Shown here piece after piece: positions 53,489 to 64,000 of a stretch of 64,000 bases of DNA (positions are counted from its first letter, which is position 1; the number at the start of each line of letters is the position of its first letter). The stretch is from Phytophthora sp. 'mugwort' (taxonomy: Eukaryota; Oomycota; Peronosporomycetes; Peronosporales; Peronosporaceae). Position numbers and translations under genes: made by a program. The stretch lies in contig JAUCEF010000006.1 of NCBI GenBank assembly GCA_033558025.1, positions 1,054,001 to 1,118,000 of the forward strand, in the 5' to 3' direction. Below the pieces are notes generated by a model, which ran no database searches, was not told the DNA's origin, and was given only the letters and a program-made list of their open reading frames with translations.

Positions 53489-54271
53489 CTACTCCAAGTC
53501 GTGCAACTGACCAAAGAAATCCCCGGTAATAACAATAAGAATGTTCAATGACTTGAGATGAATCGCTGACGGAGCCTCCAGTTCGCACCTCAAAGTCCAG
53601 CAGCGTCGTAGAATCTGTCGAATCGTAGCTGCCACATTAGCATGAACTGGTTTATCTAACCTAGCCAGCAATGCATAAATCCACACTACTCGCGCTCGAG
53701 AGAGCGGCCCTACCACCTCCTCACTGAGCCACGCCGCATGGTAGTCCAGCAGCCTCCTGGTCAGCACCTGATCAAACTGCAGCAATAGTCTCAAATGCGG
53801 AGGAGTCGCCGACGTCTCTGTCCCTGGTTTACCGAAGAAGAAGGCGATCCATCCGTCTTCGTCACTCATTCTGGGCACCTTAGTGTGCAGAATCTCAATG
53901 GGAACTTCTCCATTTCTCACGGTCTCCGCTTTGGGCGGTCCGATGGCTTCCCATCGGGCAATTAACTGCCTGAGCTCTGCAAAATCTGCAAGTAATTCTC
54001 TCTTCCACTTGTCGTCTGGGATCCGCTCTGGATCTGTCTTCTCGAGGCCAAAAGCCTGCAGATTGGGCATGTTGCTGGTCTGTTGGGCATCAAACTGCCT
54101 CGGGTCGACGTCTGTAGCCACTACGACGTCAGGGATGCCTTCCGCCTCGAGCCTCACTCGCCACAGATACTCCTGAACATCTTGAGGCGGAAGACCTTGC
54201 TGCATTCGCCGCCGAATCAGCTGCACATCCACCGCGCCCTCGCCCTTCATGGGCAGCGCCGCTGCCATCAT
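53489..54271 (-). CDS. GEMIN2: Gemin2 (SMN-interacting protein 1)
   Basis: Single exon, 260 residues (human 280). Conserved: QEYLWRVRLEAEGIPDVVVA near the N-terminus, MSDEDGWIAFFFGKPG in the middle, and the C-terminal helical bundle LLDYHAAWLSE, RVVWIYALLARLDKPVHANV, IRQILRRCWTLRCEL, LNILIVITGDFFGQ. Gemin2 binds SMN and holds the Sm pentamer before it is loaded onto snRNA in the cytoplasm. Starts at 54271 with a second ATG at 54268. Divergent from the lysine-rich gene to its right (144 bp). Confidence 0.92.
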   Translation of the reverse strand: MMAAALPMKGEGAVDVQLIRRRMQQGLPPQDVQEYLWRVRLEAEGIPDVVVATDVDPRQFDAQQTSNMPNLQAFGLEKTDPERIPDDKWKRELLADFAELRQLIARWEAIGPPKAETVRNGEVPIEILHTKVPRMSDEDGWIAFFFGKPGTETSATPPHLRLLLQFDQVLTRRLLDYHAAWLSEEVVGPLSRARVVWIYALLARLDKPVHANVAATIRQILRRCWTLRCELEAPSAIHLKSLNILIVITGDFFGQLHDLE

Positions 54272-54415
54272 AGTTGCAAAGGATTTGTGTCAAAATTGTG
54301 ACACAATACAAAGATCAAGTCAAATATGGGTTGGCAAGGACTATTTTTGTCGCTAGAAATTGAAAGCCGTCTCAACCAATTGTTGTCAGTCTTTTCGTCA
54401 CCACTGAACGACAAC
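54272..54415. promoter_or_regulatory. Divergent promoter, Gemin2 / lysine-rich protein
   Basis: 144 bp between opposite ATGs. Contains TTGTGTCAAAATTGTGACAC, an imperfect inverted repeat near 54285-54305. No TATA box seen. Confidence 0.4.
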
Positions 54416-55201
54416 ATGGCAAGTGACCCGCTGGCCGCAGTGCAGCAGCTGCAGGGCGTCGTGTCGACACTGGCACCTTCATTGCGTCCCCAAGTGCTTC
54501 CTAAGGGCGTGGAATATGGTCTGGACCTGATTCTGTCGCGGTGCAAGACAGAGGAGCAGCGACAAACGCTGCTCACGCTGGTGCGCAGCCAAAAGCCAAA
54601 CGGCGACAGGGCTCCCAAGATGCAGGAGAGCGAAGAAAGCACGGACGAAGAAGAGGAGGATGGGGAATATTTGGAACCCCAAGTGATCGGGACCTTCGAC
54701 GTGGAGAATCGAGTGTTCGCGGTGCAGAAGGTTCAGTGGATGCAGGAGCGCGAAGCGGTGGTACATGAGTTCTCGCGCTTCGTTGAGCTGCAGCTAGAGA
54801 ACCCACTTGCGGCCAAGCAGGTGGTGCAGCACTTCTTGCAGGTGAATGGCCACAAGCCCGGGGAGGCCACATTGGCCCAGCAATGCTTCAGTGCTGCCTT
54901 CGCGCTGCAGACACTGCTCCGGTTAGTTGCTTTTGTTGCAAAAGATGCATGGCGACAAGTAATTTAACTAGTGCTGCTGACACTTTGTGCGTGTGTGTTG
55001 TTTAGTGCTTTCCCGAAGCTGCCGATCGCTGTTGATGCCAAGGTCGTAGAGATTGATGAGGACACGGACGTCGCTGAAGTCTTCGCACCGCTGTTTGCTC
55101 CAAAGACGAACAACAAGAACAAGAAAAAGTCTGTGCAGAAGCAGGAGCCTGCCAAAAAAGGAACCAATCAGCAGAAGTCTAAGAAGAGGAAGAGCACCTA
55201 A
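54416..55201 (+). CDS. Conserved-looking protein with acidic and lysine-rich tracts
   Basis: Two exons, 54416-54921 and 55006-55201 (84-nt intron, phase 2); 233 residues. N-terminal helices (AAVQQLQGVVSTL, VEYGLDLILSRC), an acidic run ESEESTDEEEEDGEYLEP (residues about 66-85), a helical middle (EFSRFVELQLENPLAAKQVV) and a C-terminal nuclear-localisation-like tail KTNNKNKKKSVQ...KSKKRKST. Not recognised. An upstream ATG at 54326 is in frame but crowds the Gemin2 start. Nuclear or nucleolar location is suggested by the tail only. Confidence 0.6.
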
Positions 55202-55309
55202 GGAGATCGATATATGATAATTTTATCCACTCCAAATGCAATTCATACGGAATCAGTCGAAACATGTAGCGCTCTATGATTTTTGTTACTGGAGATGCTT
55301 TAACAGTTA

Positions 55310-57664
55310 CTAACCGGCAAATTCGGACACATTCTGTGAATATCGGCGCTTTTCGTCGCGCATCTTCTTCTGCTTCTTGGCAATCACGGCCTGTTGCTTG
55401 TCATCGCGCTCCTTGCGTTTATGGAGCGTGCCCTTCTTGGCGTTTCTTCCAGTGTCACGCAGCTTTGAAGACGCAGGCGGTTCGCGTAGAGCGAAACTCT
55501 TGGCAACGTGCCCGAAGTGCAGACTTCGGACGTGAAAAATGTTTCGCGTGTCTGACGAGTGCGTAGCGTAACTACGCACAAATGAGCGGAAGGCTTGACA
55601 GGCTAACTCAAACAACTCCTTGTCTGCCAAAAGCGTCTGCTCATACAGAAATTGCAAATCGCTCTGCACAACCTCATGAAACAGTTTCTTGCGAGAAGTG
55701 GTCGTGAATCCACCGTGCTTGCTAACACGTGCGACGGTCTTCTCTAGACTCAGAGCATTCAGCTTCAGGCCCTGCTTGCTCAGATAATCAAGGTATTCCG
55801 ACTCGGAGGGCATCAGGAACAGCAAACTACTACCTTGATTTCCACTTCGGGCAGTACGACCCACACGGTGCACGTAGTCACGTGTCTCGGTTGGCGGATC
55901 ATATTGGACGATCCACTTGACCGTAGGCAAGTTAAGACCACGGGCGGCAACATCTGTACACAACAACACGCCTGAGCTTGAAGAGCAAAAGCTCTTGAAA
56001 GTGGTCACACGCTCTTGCTGAGGAATATTACCGTGCAGGCGGAAGACAGGACCCTGGCTGCCGAAAAGTGACGCCACACCACTGTCTCCACTGCTTTCAG
56101 CTTCCTCCGTCGGGCCCTTGCCTGACGGCCAGGCGCACTTGCAGAATAGCGCGTAGTGAAAGTCCACGGCATCACACGTGGACAAGAAAACCACAATCTT
56201 GCATTTATCGATGTCAGCATCTTTCTTTTTATCACGAGGAGCATAGCGCAGTTCTTCACGCAAGAAGCAAGTTAGTGCACACAGACGCGCCTTCGCTGGG
56301 ACGAGCATGAAGTGCTGCATCAGCTGATGGGGAGTAGAGAATTTCTCCTGACTACCAGGCCTGGTCTTCGACGGTGGTTCATCGCAGCTAGTACCCGCGT
56401 CCGCGTCGATCAACACAGGGTTCGATAGACTCATATTGGCCAGCTGCTGCACACCGCTGTTAATAGTTGCAGACACCAAAATGTTTTGTCGCTTCTGGGA
56501 CGTTTTCTTGCCATCCAGAATGGTCAGGATCTGCGTAATTTGCTTCTCGAAGCCCATATCCAGCAGACGATCAGCCTCATCCAGCACCAAAAATTGCAGG
56601 CGGGAATAGTTGAACGATTGAGTGTTCACCAAGTGGTCTGCAAGACGACCAGGAGTAGCGATCAAGATCGTAATGCCCTTGCGCAGTCGTGCCTTCTCCG
56701 CCTTCTTCTTTTCACCACCAATAATGGCCCCCGGCACCAGGAACACAAAAGGCTGGATGAGCTTGTTAGCAGTTTCCAAAATCTGCGTACACAACTCACG
56801 CGTAGGCGCCAGCACCAGCGCCACGCAACCGTCATGTCGCTGGATACGTGGCGATACTGCCTGCAACTTCTGGACGATAGGCAGCAGATATGCTAGCGTC
56901 TTACCGGATCCCGTTTCACTTTTCACCAAGATATCATTGCCCTTCAACACTGATGGAATCGTTTGCACCTGCACGTTGGTCGGTCTCGCGAATCCAAAGC
57001 CACGGCTCCCTGCATCCTTCTTTAGCAGACTCGCCAACTTCTCCACCATCTGCATTGACTCGAACGTGTTTGCAGCGAAAATCTTCTCGCTCGATGACGA
57101 TGTCAATGGCTTGGACAGCATATTGTCGATCTTGACACGCGGCTGAGTGAACTTCTCCACGGTGTAGCCCTCCTTGTTGGGGTTGCGACGCGTGCCAAAC
57201 AACTTTGGCTTCACCTCCGCCGACTTCTCAGCATCTTCAACTTCACCACCGCTTTCAGCTTTCTCCTCCGTCTCCATCGGCTTCTCCGTCTCTTCTTCTA
57301 ACGCGTCCTTGTCCTTCGCGAAGTCCTCCGCTGGCTCTTCATGGTGAACGGGCTCTACTTCCACCGCTTCTTCATGCATGGTAGCGACAGCTTCAACCTT
57401 CGGTGCGTCAATCTTCGGCTGCATCTTTGGTGCTACAGGTTTTGGTTGATCGTGCCCATGGCCAGCATCGCGCGGCGCATTCGGTCTGTGGCGGTGACTC
57501 TGTCCTTCAGACTGCTGGCCGTGCGGCTTCGGAGGCACCTTACCGGACTTGCTGGATTTTGCTTTAGCACGCTTGGCCTGTTGCTTGGCACGGAAGGTGT
57601 TCTTCTTCTTGGTAGGCTTACGTGCGCCAGTGGACGCTGAGATGTTCAGCGAGAAACCCTCCAT
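55310..57664 (-). CDS. DDX31: DEAD-box RNA helicase, DDX31/Dbp7 type
   Basis: Single exon, 784 residues. The first 190 residues are basic then acidic and disordered. Helicase motifs follow: GFARPTNVQVQTIP (Q-like, 225-237), ETGSGKT (250-256), APTRELC (286-292), TPGR (337-340), DEADRLLDMGFE (362-373), SAT (near 405), RLHGNIPQQERV, TDVAARGLNLP, and HRVGRTARSGNQG. The long insertion between SAT and the second RecA domain, with a disulfide-free ALTCFLREEL, and the C-terminal AFRSFVRSYATH are as in the DDX31/Dbp7 branch, which works on 60S ribosome assembly in the nucleolus. Divergent from CCT8. Confidence 0.92.
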   Translation of the reverse strand: MEGFSLNISASTGARKPTKKKNTFRAKQQAKRAKAKSSKSGKVPPKPHGQQSEGQSHRHRPNAPRDAGHGHDQPKPVAPKMQPKIDAPKVEAVATMHEEAVEVEPVHHEEPAEDFAKDKDALEEETEKPMETEEKAESGGEVEDAEKSAEVKPKLFGTRRNPNKEGYTVEKFTQPRVKIDNMLSKPLTSSSSEKIFAANTFESMQMVEKLASLLKKDAGSRGFGFARPTNVQVQTIPSVLKGNDILVKSETGSGKTLAYLLPIVQKLQAVSPRIQRHDGCVALVLAPTRELCTQILETANKLIQPFVFLVPGAIIGGEKKKAEKARLRKGITILIATPGRLADHLVNTQSFNYSRLQFLVLDEADRLLDMGFEKQITQILTILDGKKTSQKRQNILVSATINSGVQQLANMSLSNPVLIDADAGTSCDEPPSKTRPGSQEKFSTPHQLMQHFMLVPAKARLCALTCFLREELRYAPRDKKKDADIDKCKIVVFLSTCDAVDFHYALFCKCAWPSGKGPTEEAESSGDSGVASLFGSQGPVFRLHGNIPQQERVTTFKSFCSSSSGVLLCTDVAARGLNLPTVKWIVQYDPPTETRDYVHRVGRTARSGNQGSSLLFLMPSESEYLDYLSKQGLKLNALSLEKTVARVSKHGGFTTTSRKKLFHEVVQSDLQFLYEQTLLADKELFELACQAFRSFVRSYATHSSDTRNIFHVRSLHFGHVAKSFALREPPASSKLRDTGRNAKKGTLHKRKERDDKQQAVIAKKQKKMRDEKRRYSQNVSEFAG

Positions 57665-57878
57665 AGTTGTCGGTGGTTGGAGCTGTTCAACGACTGCAGC
57701 GTTTGCTGGTCACGAGCTGTTTCCTTTAGAAATGGAATCGGATTGGTTGGAATTAGGTCGTTCGTTCCGGCCAATCGTGAAGAGGTATCTCTTCTGTGGC
57801 GCCACGCCATGGAGGGGAATCTTTTACACCAAGCAAAAAGCCGAGGCGACCAGCCAAGTCAAGTAGCGCAGAGCAATC
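57665..57878. promoter_or_regulatory. Divergent promoter, DDX31 / CCT8
   Basis: 214 bp between two housekeeping genes. CCAAT at 57772-57776 and an inverted ATTGG at 57743-57747 are the only familiar boxes. Sharing by both genes is inferred. Confidence 0.45.
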
Positions 57879-59597
57879 ATGTCTAAGTCGATGGGGCTGA
57901 ATGTGGCCGGCGGTCTGTCGTCGCTGCTGAAGGATGGCCACAAACACTTCGAGGGCGTGGATGAGGCTGTGGCCAAGAACATCGACGCCGTGAAGCAGCT
58001 GGCGGCCATCACACGCTCGTCGCTGGGCCCTAACGGCATGAACAAACTCGTGATCAACCACCTGGAGCGCATTTTCGTCACGAGCGATACGGCCACCATC
58101 GTCAAGGAGCTCGAGGTCATCCACCCAGCCGCGCGCATGGTCGTCATGGCTGCCAAGATGCAGGAGAACGACTACGGCGACGGCACGTGCCTCGTGGTAG
58201 CGCTGGCGGGTGAGCTGCTCATGGAGGCCGCCAGTCTGCTTCGCATGGGCCTGCACGCGAGCGAGATTGTCACTGGCTACCAGAAGGCGCACGATAAGTG
58301 CCAGGAAATCTTGCAGAAGCTGCAGAGCGTGCAGATCAAGGACCCGCGCAACCAAGTGGAGCTGCAGAAGGCCATCAAGACGTCGCTAGCTTCCAAGCAG
58401 TACGGATACGAAGACCTGCTGGCCAAACTTGTGGCTGAGGCCTGCCTGAACGTCATGCCTGCGGCCCCCAAGAAGCCGTCCATCAACGTGGACAATATCC
58501 GCGTGGCCAAGATTATGGGCGGCAACCTGCACGACTCGACGGTCATCCGCGGCATGGTCATCCAGCGCAACACCGAAGGCAACGTAAAGAAGGCCCTTAA
58601 GGCGAAGATTGCGGTGTTTGGCTGTGGTCTGGAGATCTCATCCACGGAAGCCAAGAGCACCGTGCTCATTAAGGACGCGGACGAGCTCATGAACTACAAC
58701 AAGGGCGAGGAGAAGCACCTGGAGGAGGCTGTGCGCGCTATCAGCGAGTCGGGCGCTACAGTGGTCGTCTCGGGTGGTAGCATCAGTGAGATGGCGCTGC
58801 ACTTCCTGGAGAAGTACAACCTCATGGCCGTGAAGATTCAGTCTAAGTGGGAACTCCGCCGTCTGTGCCGTGCCGTGAACGCTAACGCTCTGGTTCGTCT
58901 GGGCGCTCCCACGCCGGATGAAATGGGCTTCTGTGACAACGTGACGGTCAAGGAGATTGGTGGCAAGAAGGTGACTGTCTTTCAGCAAGACGAGGAAGAC
59001 GCCAAGATTTCGACGATTGTGCTGCGTGCCAGCACAGACAACGTGCTGAACGATATTGAGCGTGCTATTGACGATGGTGTGAACTGTGTGAAATCTGTGT
59101 GTCGGGATGGCCGATTTGTCTCTGGTGCCGGTTCCACGGAGATCGAGCTGTCGCGTCAGATTAAGAGCTACGGCGAGGCCACGCCTGGTCTTGACCAGTA
59201 CGCCATCAAGAAGTTCGGTGACGCTATTGAGGTTGTGCCCCGGATTCTGGCTGAGAACTCGGGCCAGATGGCCACCGAGGTCATCTCTAGCCTGTACGCT
59301 GCTCACGCGGCGGGCAATGTTAGTGCCGGAGTGGATGTGGACGTAAGTGTATTTTTCTGCTTGGTAGAACTTGTTTCAAATTTTCTACTGACTTTTTAAT
59401 GACGTGTCTTTGTCGTGTTGCAGAATGAGCATGAGTCGCACGTAATTCCGGACGCGTTGGACAAGGGCATCTGGGACCACCTTCAGACTAAGATGTCGGC
59501 TATTCGTCTCGGTGCTGACGCTGCCATCACGGTGCTCCGTGTGGACCAGATCATCATGGCCAAGGCGGCTGGCGGACCTAAGCCGCGAGGCATGTAA
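57879..59597 (+). CDS. CCT8: TCP-1 chaperonin subunit theta
   Basis: Two exons, 57879-59342 and 59424-59597 (81-nt intron); 545 residues (human 548). Subunit of the eight-part cytosolic chaperonin that folds actin and tubulin. Typical parts: RSSLGPNGMNKLVINH (ATP phosphate loop), VTSDTATIVKELEV, NDYGDGTC (catalytic Asp), GGSISEMALHFLEKYN in the apical domain, GRFVSGAGSTEIELSRQI, and ITVLRVDQIIMAK near the end. LGPNGMNK and the theta-specific start GGLSSLLKDGHKHFEG support theta over other subunits. Codon use is GC-rich and biased, as in a strongly expressed gene. Confidence 0.96.
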
Positions 59598-59950
59598 GGA
59601 AGAGCGATCCGATACCTCATGCGTTTGCAGCTTGATTGGTGTTTCGCCTTTTCCTTCGTTTCCTCGCTCAGGTAGTTTATTCAATATCGAAATGAAGCCT
59701 TCATATCGCACGCGTGTAAGTATCAGTCAGCGTATGCATCTGTTTCATCTAATCCGGCAACGCTCTTCAGGAATGCAGTATCAAACGAAACAAAAGATGG
59801 GTCAGTCTCGAGTACATATTCGAATAGTGACCCCCCCACGGCTTCCTGGCCGGCACAAACTGAACTCATAATGCTTCTTCTCCTGGTCTCTGGTTTCTCC
59901 AATAAATCATTCGTACATACAGTAGACCGAGGAATAGGATTCGCTCCCCG
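59598..59950. other. Convergent intergenic region, CCT8 / C2H2 gene
   Basis: 353 bp; only 3' ends expected. A plus frame to 59871 is a shadow of the 3' region. Nothing else seen. Confidence 0.5.
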
Positions 59951-60899
59951 CTACAACCGTTGTTGCTGCTGCTGCTGTTGTTGTACCTGTTGAACGCTTT
60001 CGAGTTCAACAATCCTCCTTTTGAGTGCCTCGTTCTCCTCCATGAGCGTTCGAATTGTTGACTCAAACTTGCGTGTCTTCTCCTTATTGCGGGTGGCCAT
60101 CTTGATGATGCGTTCCCTAAGCTGCTGCTCCATGGAGGTGCTCTTGCCTCCAGGGTTGTGCCACAACCTGATGTGCTTCTTAAGACTTTTGGGACTGCAG
60201 AAGGTCTTCGAACACGTCGGATGATCGCAGGCATACGGATTGCCTTCCGCATGAATTTTCAAATGGAACTCGAGGTAGTCTTTCCCCTTGAAGCTCTTAG
60301 TGCAATCCGCATACGTGCACTTGTACGGTTTATCCCGAGAATGCGTCTGCAGGTGGCTGTCGATGACAAACCATGTACACATTAGTGAGCACACAACTTC
60401 AACTCCACACCCTCTCAAGATCCGTTTAACAACAGCAAAAGCGTACCGTGTCATGGCAGATTTCTCGGCAAAGGACTTATCACACGACGGATACGTGCAT
60501 GGAAACGGCTTCTCGCCCGTGTGGACACGAATGTGTCTACAATGACAGCAGTAAACAATAATCAGGTTTATTCGTGCCAAGCACCGAAGCACCGTCAACA
60601 ATAACGTACCGGATGAGTGCCCACTTGGAGTCGAAGCTCTTGCCGCAGTGAGGCGTCTCGCACACGTGACGTTTCTGCTGCCATTTTTCTTTTGAAGAGA
60701 CGGATGACGGTGCTGGCGACGCCGGCTCGTGGCGGCCTAGCTTGACGTCGGTGAGCATGTCTCCGGCGGCGGTCATGGTCATGCCCATGCTGGTGTTGAC
60801 TGGCGGCGGCAGCGGCTGCACGACTGCCATCGCGTGAAGGTCCACGCCCGCGGGCAGATACGCACCTGCCATGGCCAAGTGGTGCTGTCTGGCGTCCAT
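59951..60899 (-). CDS. Four-finger C2H2 transcription factor with coiled coil
   Basis: Three exons, 60899-60610, 60536-60447, 60356-59951; introns 73 and 90 nt, both phase 2 and both just before the histidine pair of a finger; 261 residues. Four TFIIIA-type fingers (C-x4-C-x12-H-x3/4-H): CETPHCGKSF, CTYPSCDKSF, CTYADCTKSF, CDHPTCSKTF, with the TGEKPF linker after the first. After them a 40-residue coiled coil (FESTIRTLMEENEALKRRIV) and a glutamine run of eight at the C-terminus. Likely DNA-binding regulator. Start at 60899 (MDARQHHLAMAG) is the first ATG in frame. Confidence 0.82.
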
Positions 60900-61159
60900 T
60901 GCCGCGTAGTCGAATACAAAATGTGGGTGCCCAATATGAGGCAACGCAGTGAATCGCCGCGATCACGAAGGCAAGTTGAATTTGGGAACGCAAGAATTTT
61001 GTCGAGCGATTATTGGCCAAAATGCGCTCAGTAAATCAAGCCCATCCCACCACCAGCGGTACGCATGTTTAGTGTATTATACATCAAAGTGACCCTCCTA
61101 GCGACAATCACTCTCGCCGACCGTCCGACACTTGTGGAGTGGAGGTCAACGAGGTCAAG
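60900..61159. promoter_or_regulatory. Divergent promoter, C2H2 factor / DHX8
   Basis: 260 bp. TCACTCT at 61108-61114, 46 bp before the DHX8 ATG, fits the oomycete initiator consensus YCAYTYY. An ATTGG box (inverted CCAAT) lies at 61012-61016. Confidence 0.5.
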
Positions 61160-64000
61160 ATGGAGAAATTACAGGAGTTGAGCCTCGTGTCCAAGGTGTG
61201 TCAGGCGCTGGAGAACCACCTCGGCATGAGCGATAAGACGCTGGCCGAGTTTGTTATCGATCTGGTGCGCAGCAGCTCAAGCTGTGCCGCCTTCCTGGCG
61301 TCCATTAAGAAGGACGAGCTGCCGCTGCCCCCCGCGCTGGCAGAGAACCTTTACCGCATCGTGCAGGCCATGGCGCCACGCAAGATGAATAAGGGTAAGC
61401 AGGTGGCTATGGAAGACCAGATTAAGGACAAGCGGCACCAGATTGAAGACGACGAGCAGCTCACGGCCGCGGATATCCCTGGCGCGTCCACTAAGGACGA
61501 CGAGGACGACAGGAAGCACAAGACGGACGCCAAGTCGACGTCTACCAGACATCGTATCGGGGAAAGTGGTGGTCATTTCCATACCAGAGAACGATCGAGA
61601 GAGAGCGACCGCTACGGACGCGACAGAGATCGAGGGCGCGATGAAGACCGTGCCAGGAGAAGCAGACGGTCGAGATCTAGATCGCGGTCGGAAGGCCGGC
61701 GAGGGGATCGACGTGACAGGGAGAGAGATCGTAGTCGTGGACGTGATCGCGATCGGAATGATCGTTACGGCTCGTCTCGCTCGCGTCGGGATGATCGGGA
61801 TTATGACGGACGAGGAAGAGATGACCAGCCGAGAGAGCTGGAGCTGTATGGCATTTATGACGGTCTTGTGACGAAAGTTATGGATTTTGGCGTGTTTGTG
61901 GAGCTGGAGGGATTATCACGAGAGAAGAAAGAAGGTTTGGTACACGTGTCGAACCTGTCGGCGAATCGTGTAAGCAACGTCAAGGAATTTGCTAAGCGCG
62001 GCGATCGTGTGAAGGTGAAACTTATTTCAATTGCAGGAACCAAACTGTCGATGTCTATGCGAGATGTGGATCAGAAAACGGGGAAGGATCTGATGCCACA
62101 GCGCTCAAGTGATGGTGCTGAACGCGCACGACAAGAGAGTAAGTCTTCGGACTCACGGTCGTGGATCAACCCGTCCGCGCCGGGGATGCAAAGCTCGCAG
62201 CAGCTGGATGAAGATGACAGCAAGCCGCAGCGTGCTGCCAAGCGCATGTCTTCTCCTGAGCGGTGGGAGGTGCAGCAGCTTATTAACTCGGGTGTGCTAT
62301 CTGTTGAAGACTACCCGACTTTCGACGAAGAGCATGGTTTGCTAAACACTGAAACCACTGAAGAGGATTTTGAAGTGGAGCTTAATGAAGATGAACCAGT
62401 ATTCTTGCGTGGCCAAACACAATTGAGTCGCGATATATCGCCTGTGAAGATTGTAAAGAACCCGGATGGATCAATGCAGCGCGCTGCCATGACACAATCT
62501 AACCTAGCTAAGGAGCGCCGTGAGCTACGCCAAACACAAGCAAACCAGCTGATTGATTCCATCCCGAAGGACCTCAATCGTCCGTGGGAAGATCCTATGC
62601 CGGAGGCTGGAGAACGTCACTTCGCCCAAGAACTGCGTGGCATGAACATGGGATCGACTTTCGAGCTGCCAGAATGGAAGCAAAAGTCGGTGGGAAAGAA
62701 CCTTTCATATGGTATTGTGTCTAACAAGTCCATTCTTGAGCAACGTGAGAGCCTTCCTGTCTTCAAGCTCAAGCGTCAACTAATGAAGGCAATTGCTGAA
62801 AACCAGGTTCTTGTGGTCATCGGAGAAACTGGTTCGGGCAAGACAACTCAGATGACCCAATACATGGCCGAAATGGGATTGACTTCCACTGGTATGATCG
62901 GCTGTACTCAGCCTCGTCGTGTTGCTGCTTCATCCGTAGCGAAGCGTGTAGCCGAGGAGTTTGGCTGTGAGCTTGGACAGGAAGTGGGTTATTCCATGCG
63001 ATTCGAGGATGTTACCAGTCCGGAAACAGTGATCAAGTACATGACAGAAGGTATGCTGCTGCGCGAGTATCTAGCTGACTCTACTCTGTCAAAGTACAGC
63101 GCGCTCATGCTTGACGAAGCACACGAGCGGACAATTAACACTGATGTATTGTTCGGGTTGCTGAAGGAGCTGGTACGTAAGCGGAAGGACCTCAAAATTA
63201 TTGTGACCTCTGCAACCCTAGATGCTGAGAAGTTCTCGCGATACTTCTTTGACTGCCCGATTTTCACAATCCCTGGCCGTACCTTCCCCGTGGAAATTCT
63301 GTATACGAAGGAACCGGAGCTGGACTACTTGGACGCTTCTTTACTCTGTGTGATGCAGATTCATCTATCCGAGCCGGAAGGCGATATCTTGCTCTTCTTA
63401 ACTGGTCAAGAAGAAATCGATACAGCCTGCGAAGTACTATATCAACGCATTAAGGCTTTGCAAGAGCGCGCGCTGGCCCCAGAACTCATTATTCTCCCAG
63501 TGTATGGTGCACTTCCTTCAGAAATGCAGTCGCGTATTTTTGAACCGGCACCCAGGGGCTCACGCAAGTGTGTGGTGGCGACCAATATTGCAGAGGCATC
63601 GCTCACGATTGATGGCATTTACTACGTCGTGGATCCTGGCTTTTGCAAACAGAATGCTTTCAATTCGAAGATTGGAATGGATTCTCTGGTGGTTGTGCCA
63701 TGCTCACAGGCTTCAGCACGTCAACGTGCCGGACGTGCTGGTCGAACTGGCCCCGGTAAATGCTACCGATTGTACACAGAGAATGCGTACAAGAATGAGA
63801 TGCTGCCGACGACTGTGCCCGAGATTCAACGAGCGAACCTCGGTTCTGTTGTGCTACAGTTAAAGGCTATGGGTATTAACGACCTCATGGGGTTCGACTT
63901 CATGGACCCACCGCCACAAGATGCCCTCGTCATGGCGCTGGAGAACTTGTATGCGCTAGGTGCGCTGGATGACGAAGGCCTATTGACGCGACTAGGCAAG
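61160..64000 (+). CDS. DHX8: DHX8/Prp22 DEAH splicing helicase, 3' end outside window
   Basis: Uninterrupted frame of 947 codons to the last base. N-terminal helical domain ([20 protein letters not shown]), an RS/RD-rich stretch (residues 140-225), an S1 RNA-binding domain ([20 protein letters not shown], residues 231-305), then the DEAH core: GETGSGKT (555-562), [12 protein letters not shown] (652-655), [48 protein letters not shown]1 plus RS plus DEAH is the Prp22/DHX8 layout; this helicase releases spliced mRNA from the spliceosome. About 250 residues of the usual length (about 1200) are missing past the edge. Confidence 0.95.
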   Translation, partial: MEKLQELSLVSKVCQALENHLGMSDKTLAEFVIDLVRSSSSCAAFLASIKKDELPLPPALAENLYRIVQAMAPRKMNKGKQVAMEDQIKDKRHQIEDDEQLTAADIPGASTKDDEDDRKHKTDAKSTSTRHRIGESGGHFHTRERSRESDRYGRDRDRGRDEDRARRSRRSRSRSRSEGRRGDRRDRERDRSRGRDRDRNDRYGSSRSRRDDRDYDGRGRDDQPRELELYGIYDGLVTKVMDFGVFVELEGLSREKKEGLVHVSNLSANRVSNVKEFAKRGDRVKVKLISIAGTKLSMSMRDVDQKTGKDLMPQRSSDGAERARQESKSSDSRSWINPSAPGMQSSQQLDEDDSKPQRAAKRMSSPERWEVQQLINSGVLSVEDYPTFDEEHGLLNTETTEEDFEVELNEDEPVFLRGQTQLSRDISPVKIVKNPDGSMQRAAMTQSNLAKERRELRQTQANQLIDSIPKDLNRPWEDPMPEAGERHFAQELRGMNMGSTFELPEWKQKSVGKNLSYGIVSNKSILEQRESLPVFKLKRQLMKAIAENQVLVVIGETGSGKTTQMTQYMAEMGLTSTGMIGCTQPRRVAASSVAKRVAEEFGCELGQEVGYSMRFEDVTSPETVIKYMTEGMLLREYLADSTLSKYSALMLDEAHERTINTDVLFGLLKELVRKRKDLKIIVTSATLDAEKFSRYFFDCPIFTIPGRTFPVEILYTKEPELDYLDASLLCVMQIHLSEPEGDILLFLTGQEEIDTACEVLYQRIKALQERALAPELIILPVYGALPSEMQSRIFEPAPRGSRKCVVATNIAEASLTIDGIYYVVDPGFCKQNAFNSKIGMDSLVVVPCSQASARQRAGRAGRTGPGKCYRLYTENAYKNEMLPTTVPEIQRANLGSVVLQLKAMGINDLMGFDFMDPPPQDALVMALENLYALGALDDEGLLTRLGK

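Noticed and set aside
57753..59306. Minus-strand ORFs of 200 and 222 codons under CCT8
   Set aside because: Shadows produced by the strong codon bias of CCT8.
60595..61020. 141-codon minus ORF in front of the C2H2 gene
   Set aside because: Arg/His-rich shadow of the finger protein's first exon in another frame.
1..64000. tRNA, rRNA, riboswitch or CRISPR features
   Set aside because: No convincing cloverleaf, rRNA core or regular spacer array was seen; a covariance-model scan would be needed to exclude tRNAs.

Overview
The window looks like nuclear DNA of an oomycete, most likely Phytophthora or a close relative. Genes are tightly packed on both strands. Introns are short (56-106 nt) with plain GT-AG borders. 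The transposon families (MULE with SWIM finger, chromodomain Gypsy, Copia, Harbinger, Tc1, pogo) fit such genomes. No bacterial operons, tRNA, rRNA or CRISPR arrays were seen. Species was not determined. All gene assignments come from reading motifs, not from a search.

Left gene block (1-11.1 kb): a truncated amino-acid permease; a PrimPol-type primase-polymerase; a divergent actin-related protein; a 73-residue tail-anchored protein assembled from two exons; a long intact BED/hAT transposase-derived gene; and a three-exon gene that joins an SH2 domain, eight Y-x-x-F motifs and TPR-like helices in one protein.

Central island (11.1-47.4 kb): no convincing host gene. It is a nest of mobile elements. 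A Tc1 element (12021-13328, TA target) and a Harbinger element (13410-15913, TTA target) have both ends. Then come decayed MULE and pogo pieces. From 22.0 to 45.9 kb there are Copia, Gypsy and MULE fragments and one full-length but frame-broken chromodomain Gypsy element (36052-44086). Three 365-367 bp LTR copies of one family lie at 22048, 36052 and 43720. Their flanking 5-bp target duplications are exchanged between sites (TTGAC/GTCAA and CGTGG/CCACG), and the sequences they interrupt (a MULE and a Copia integrase) read through in frame only if 22413-36051 is flipped back. This records an LTR-mediated inversion of about 13.6 kb, or a reciprocal assembly error with the same signature.

Right gene block (47.4-64 kb): a small RasGAP; a beta-propeller-like protein in five exons; a CCCH-finger/methyltransferase-like protein; a nine-exon maspardin (SPG21-like) hydrolase; Gemin2; a lysine-rich unknown; a DDX31/Dbp7 helicase; CCT8 chaperonin; a four-finger C2H2 factor; and the first 947 codons of a DHX8/Prp22 splicing helicase. 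Gemin2 and DHX8 belong to spliceosome assembly and function, and the DDX31 type to ribosome assembly. Several pairs are divergent with 144-260 bp shared promoters.
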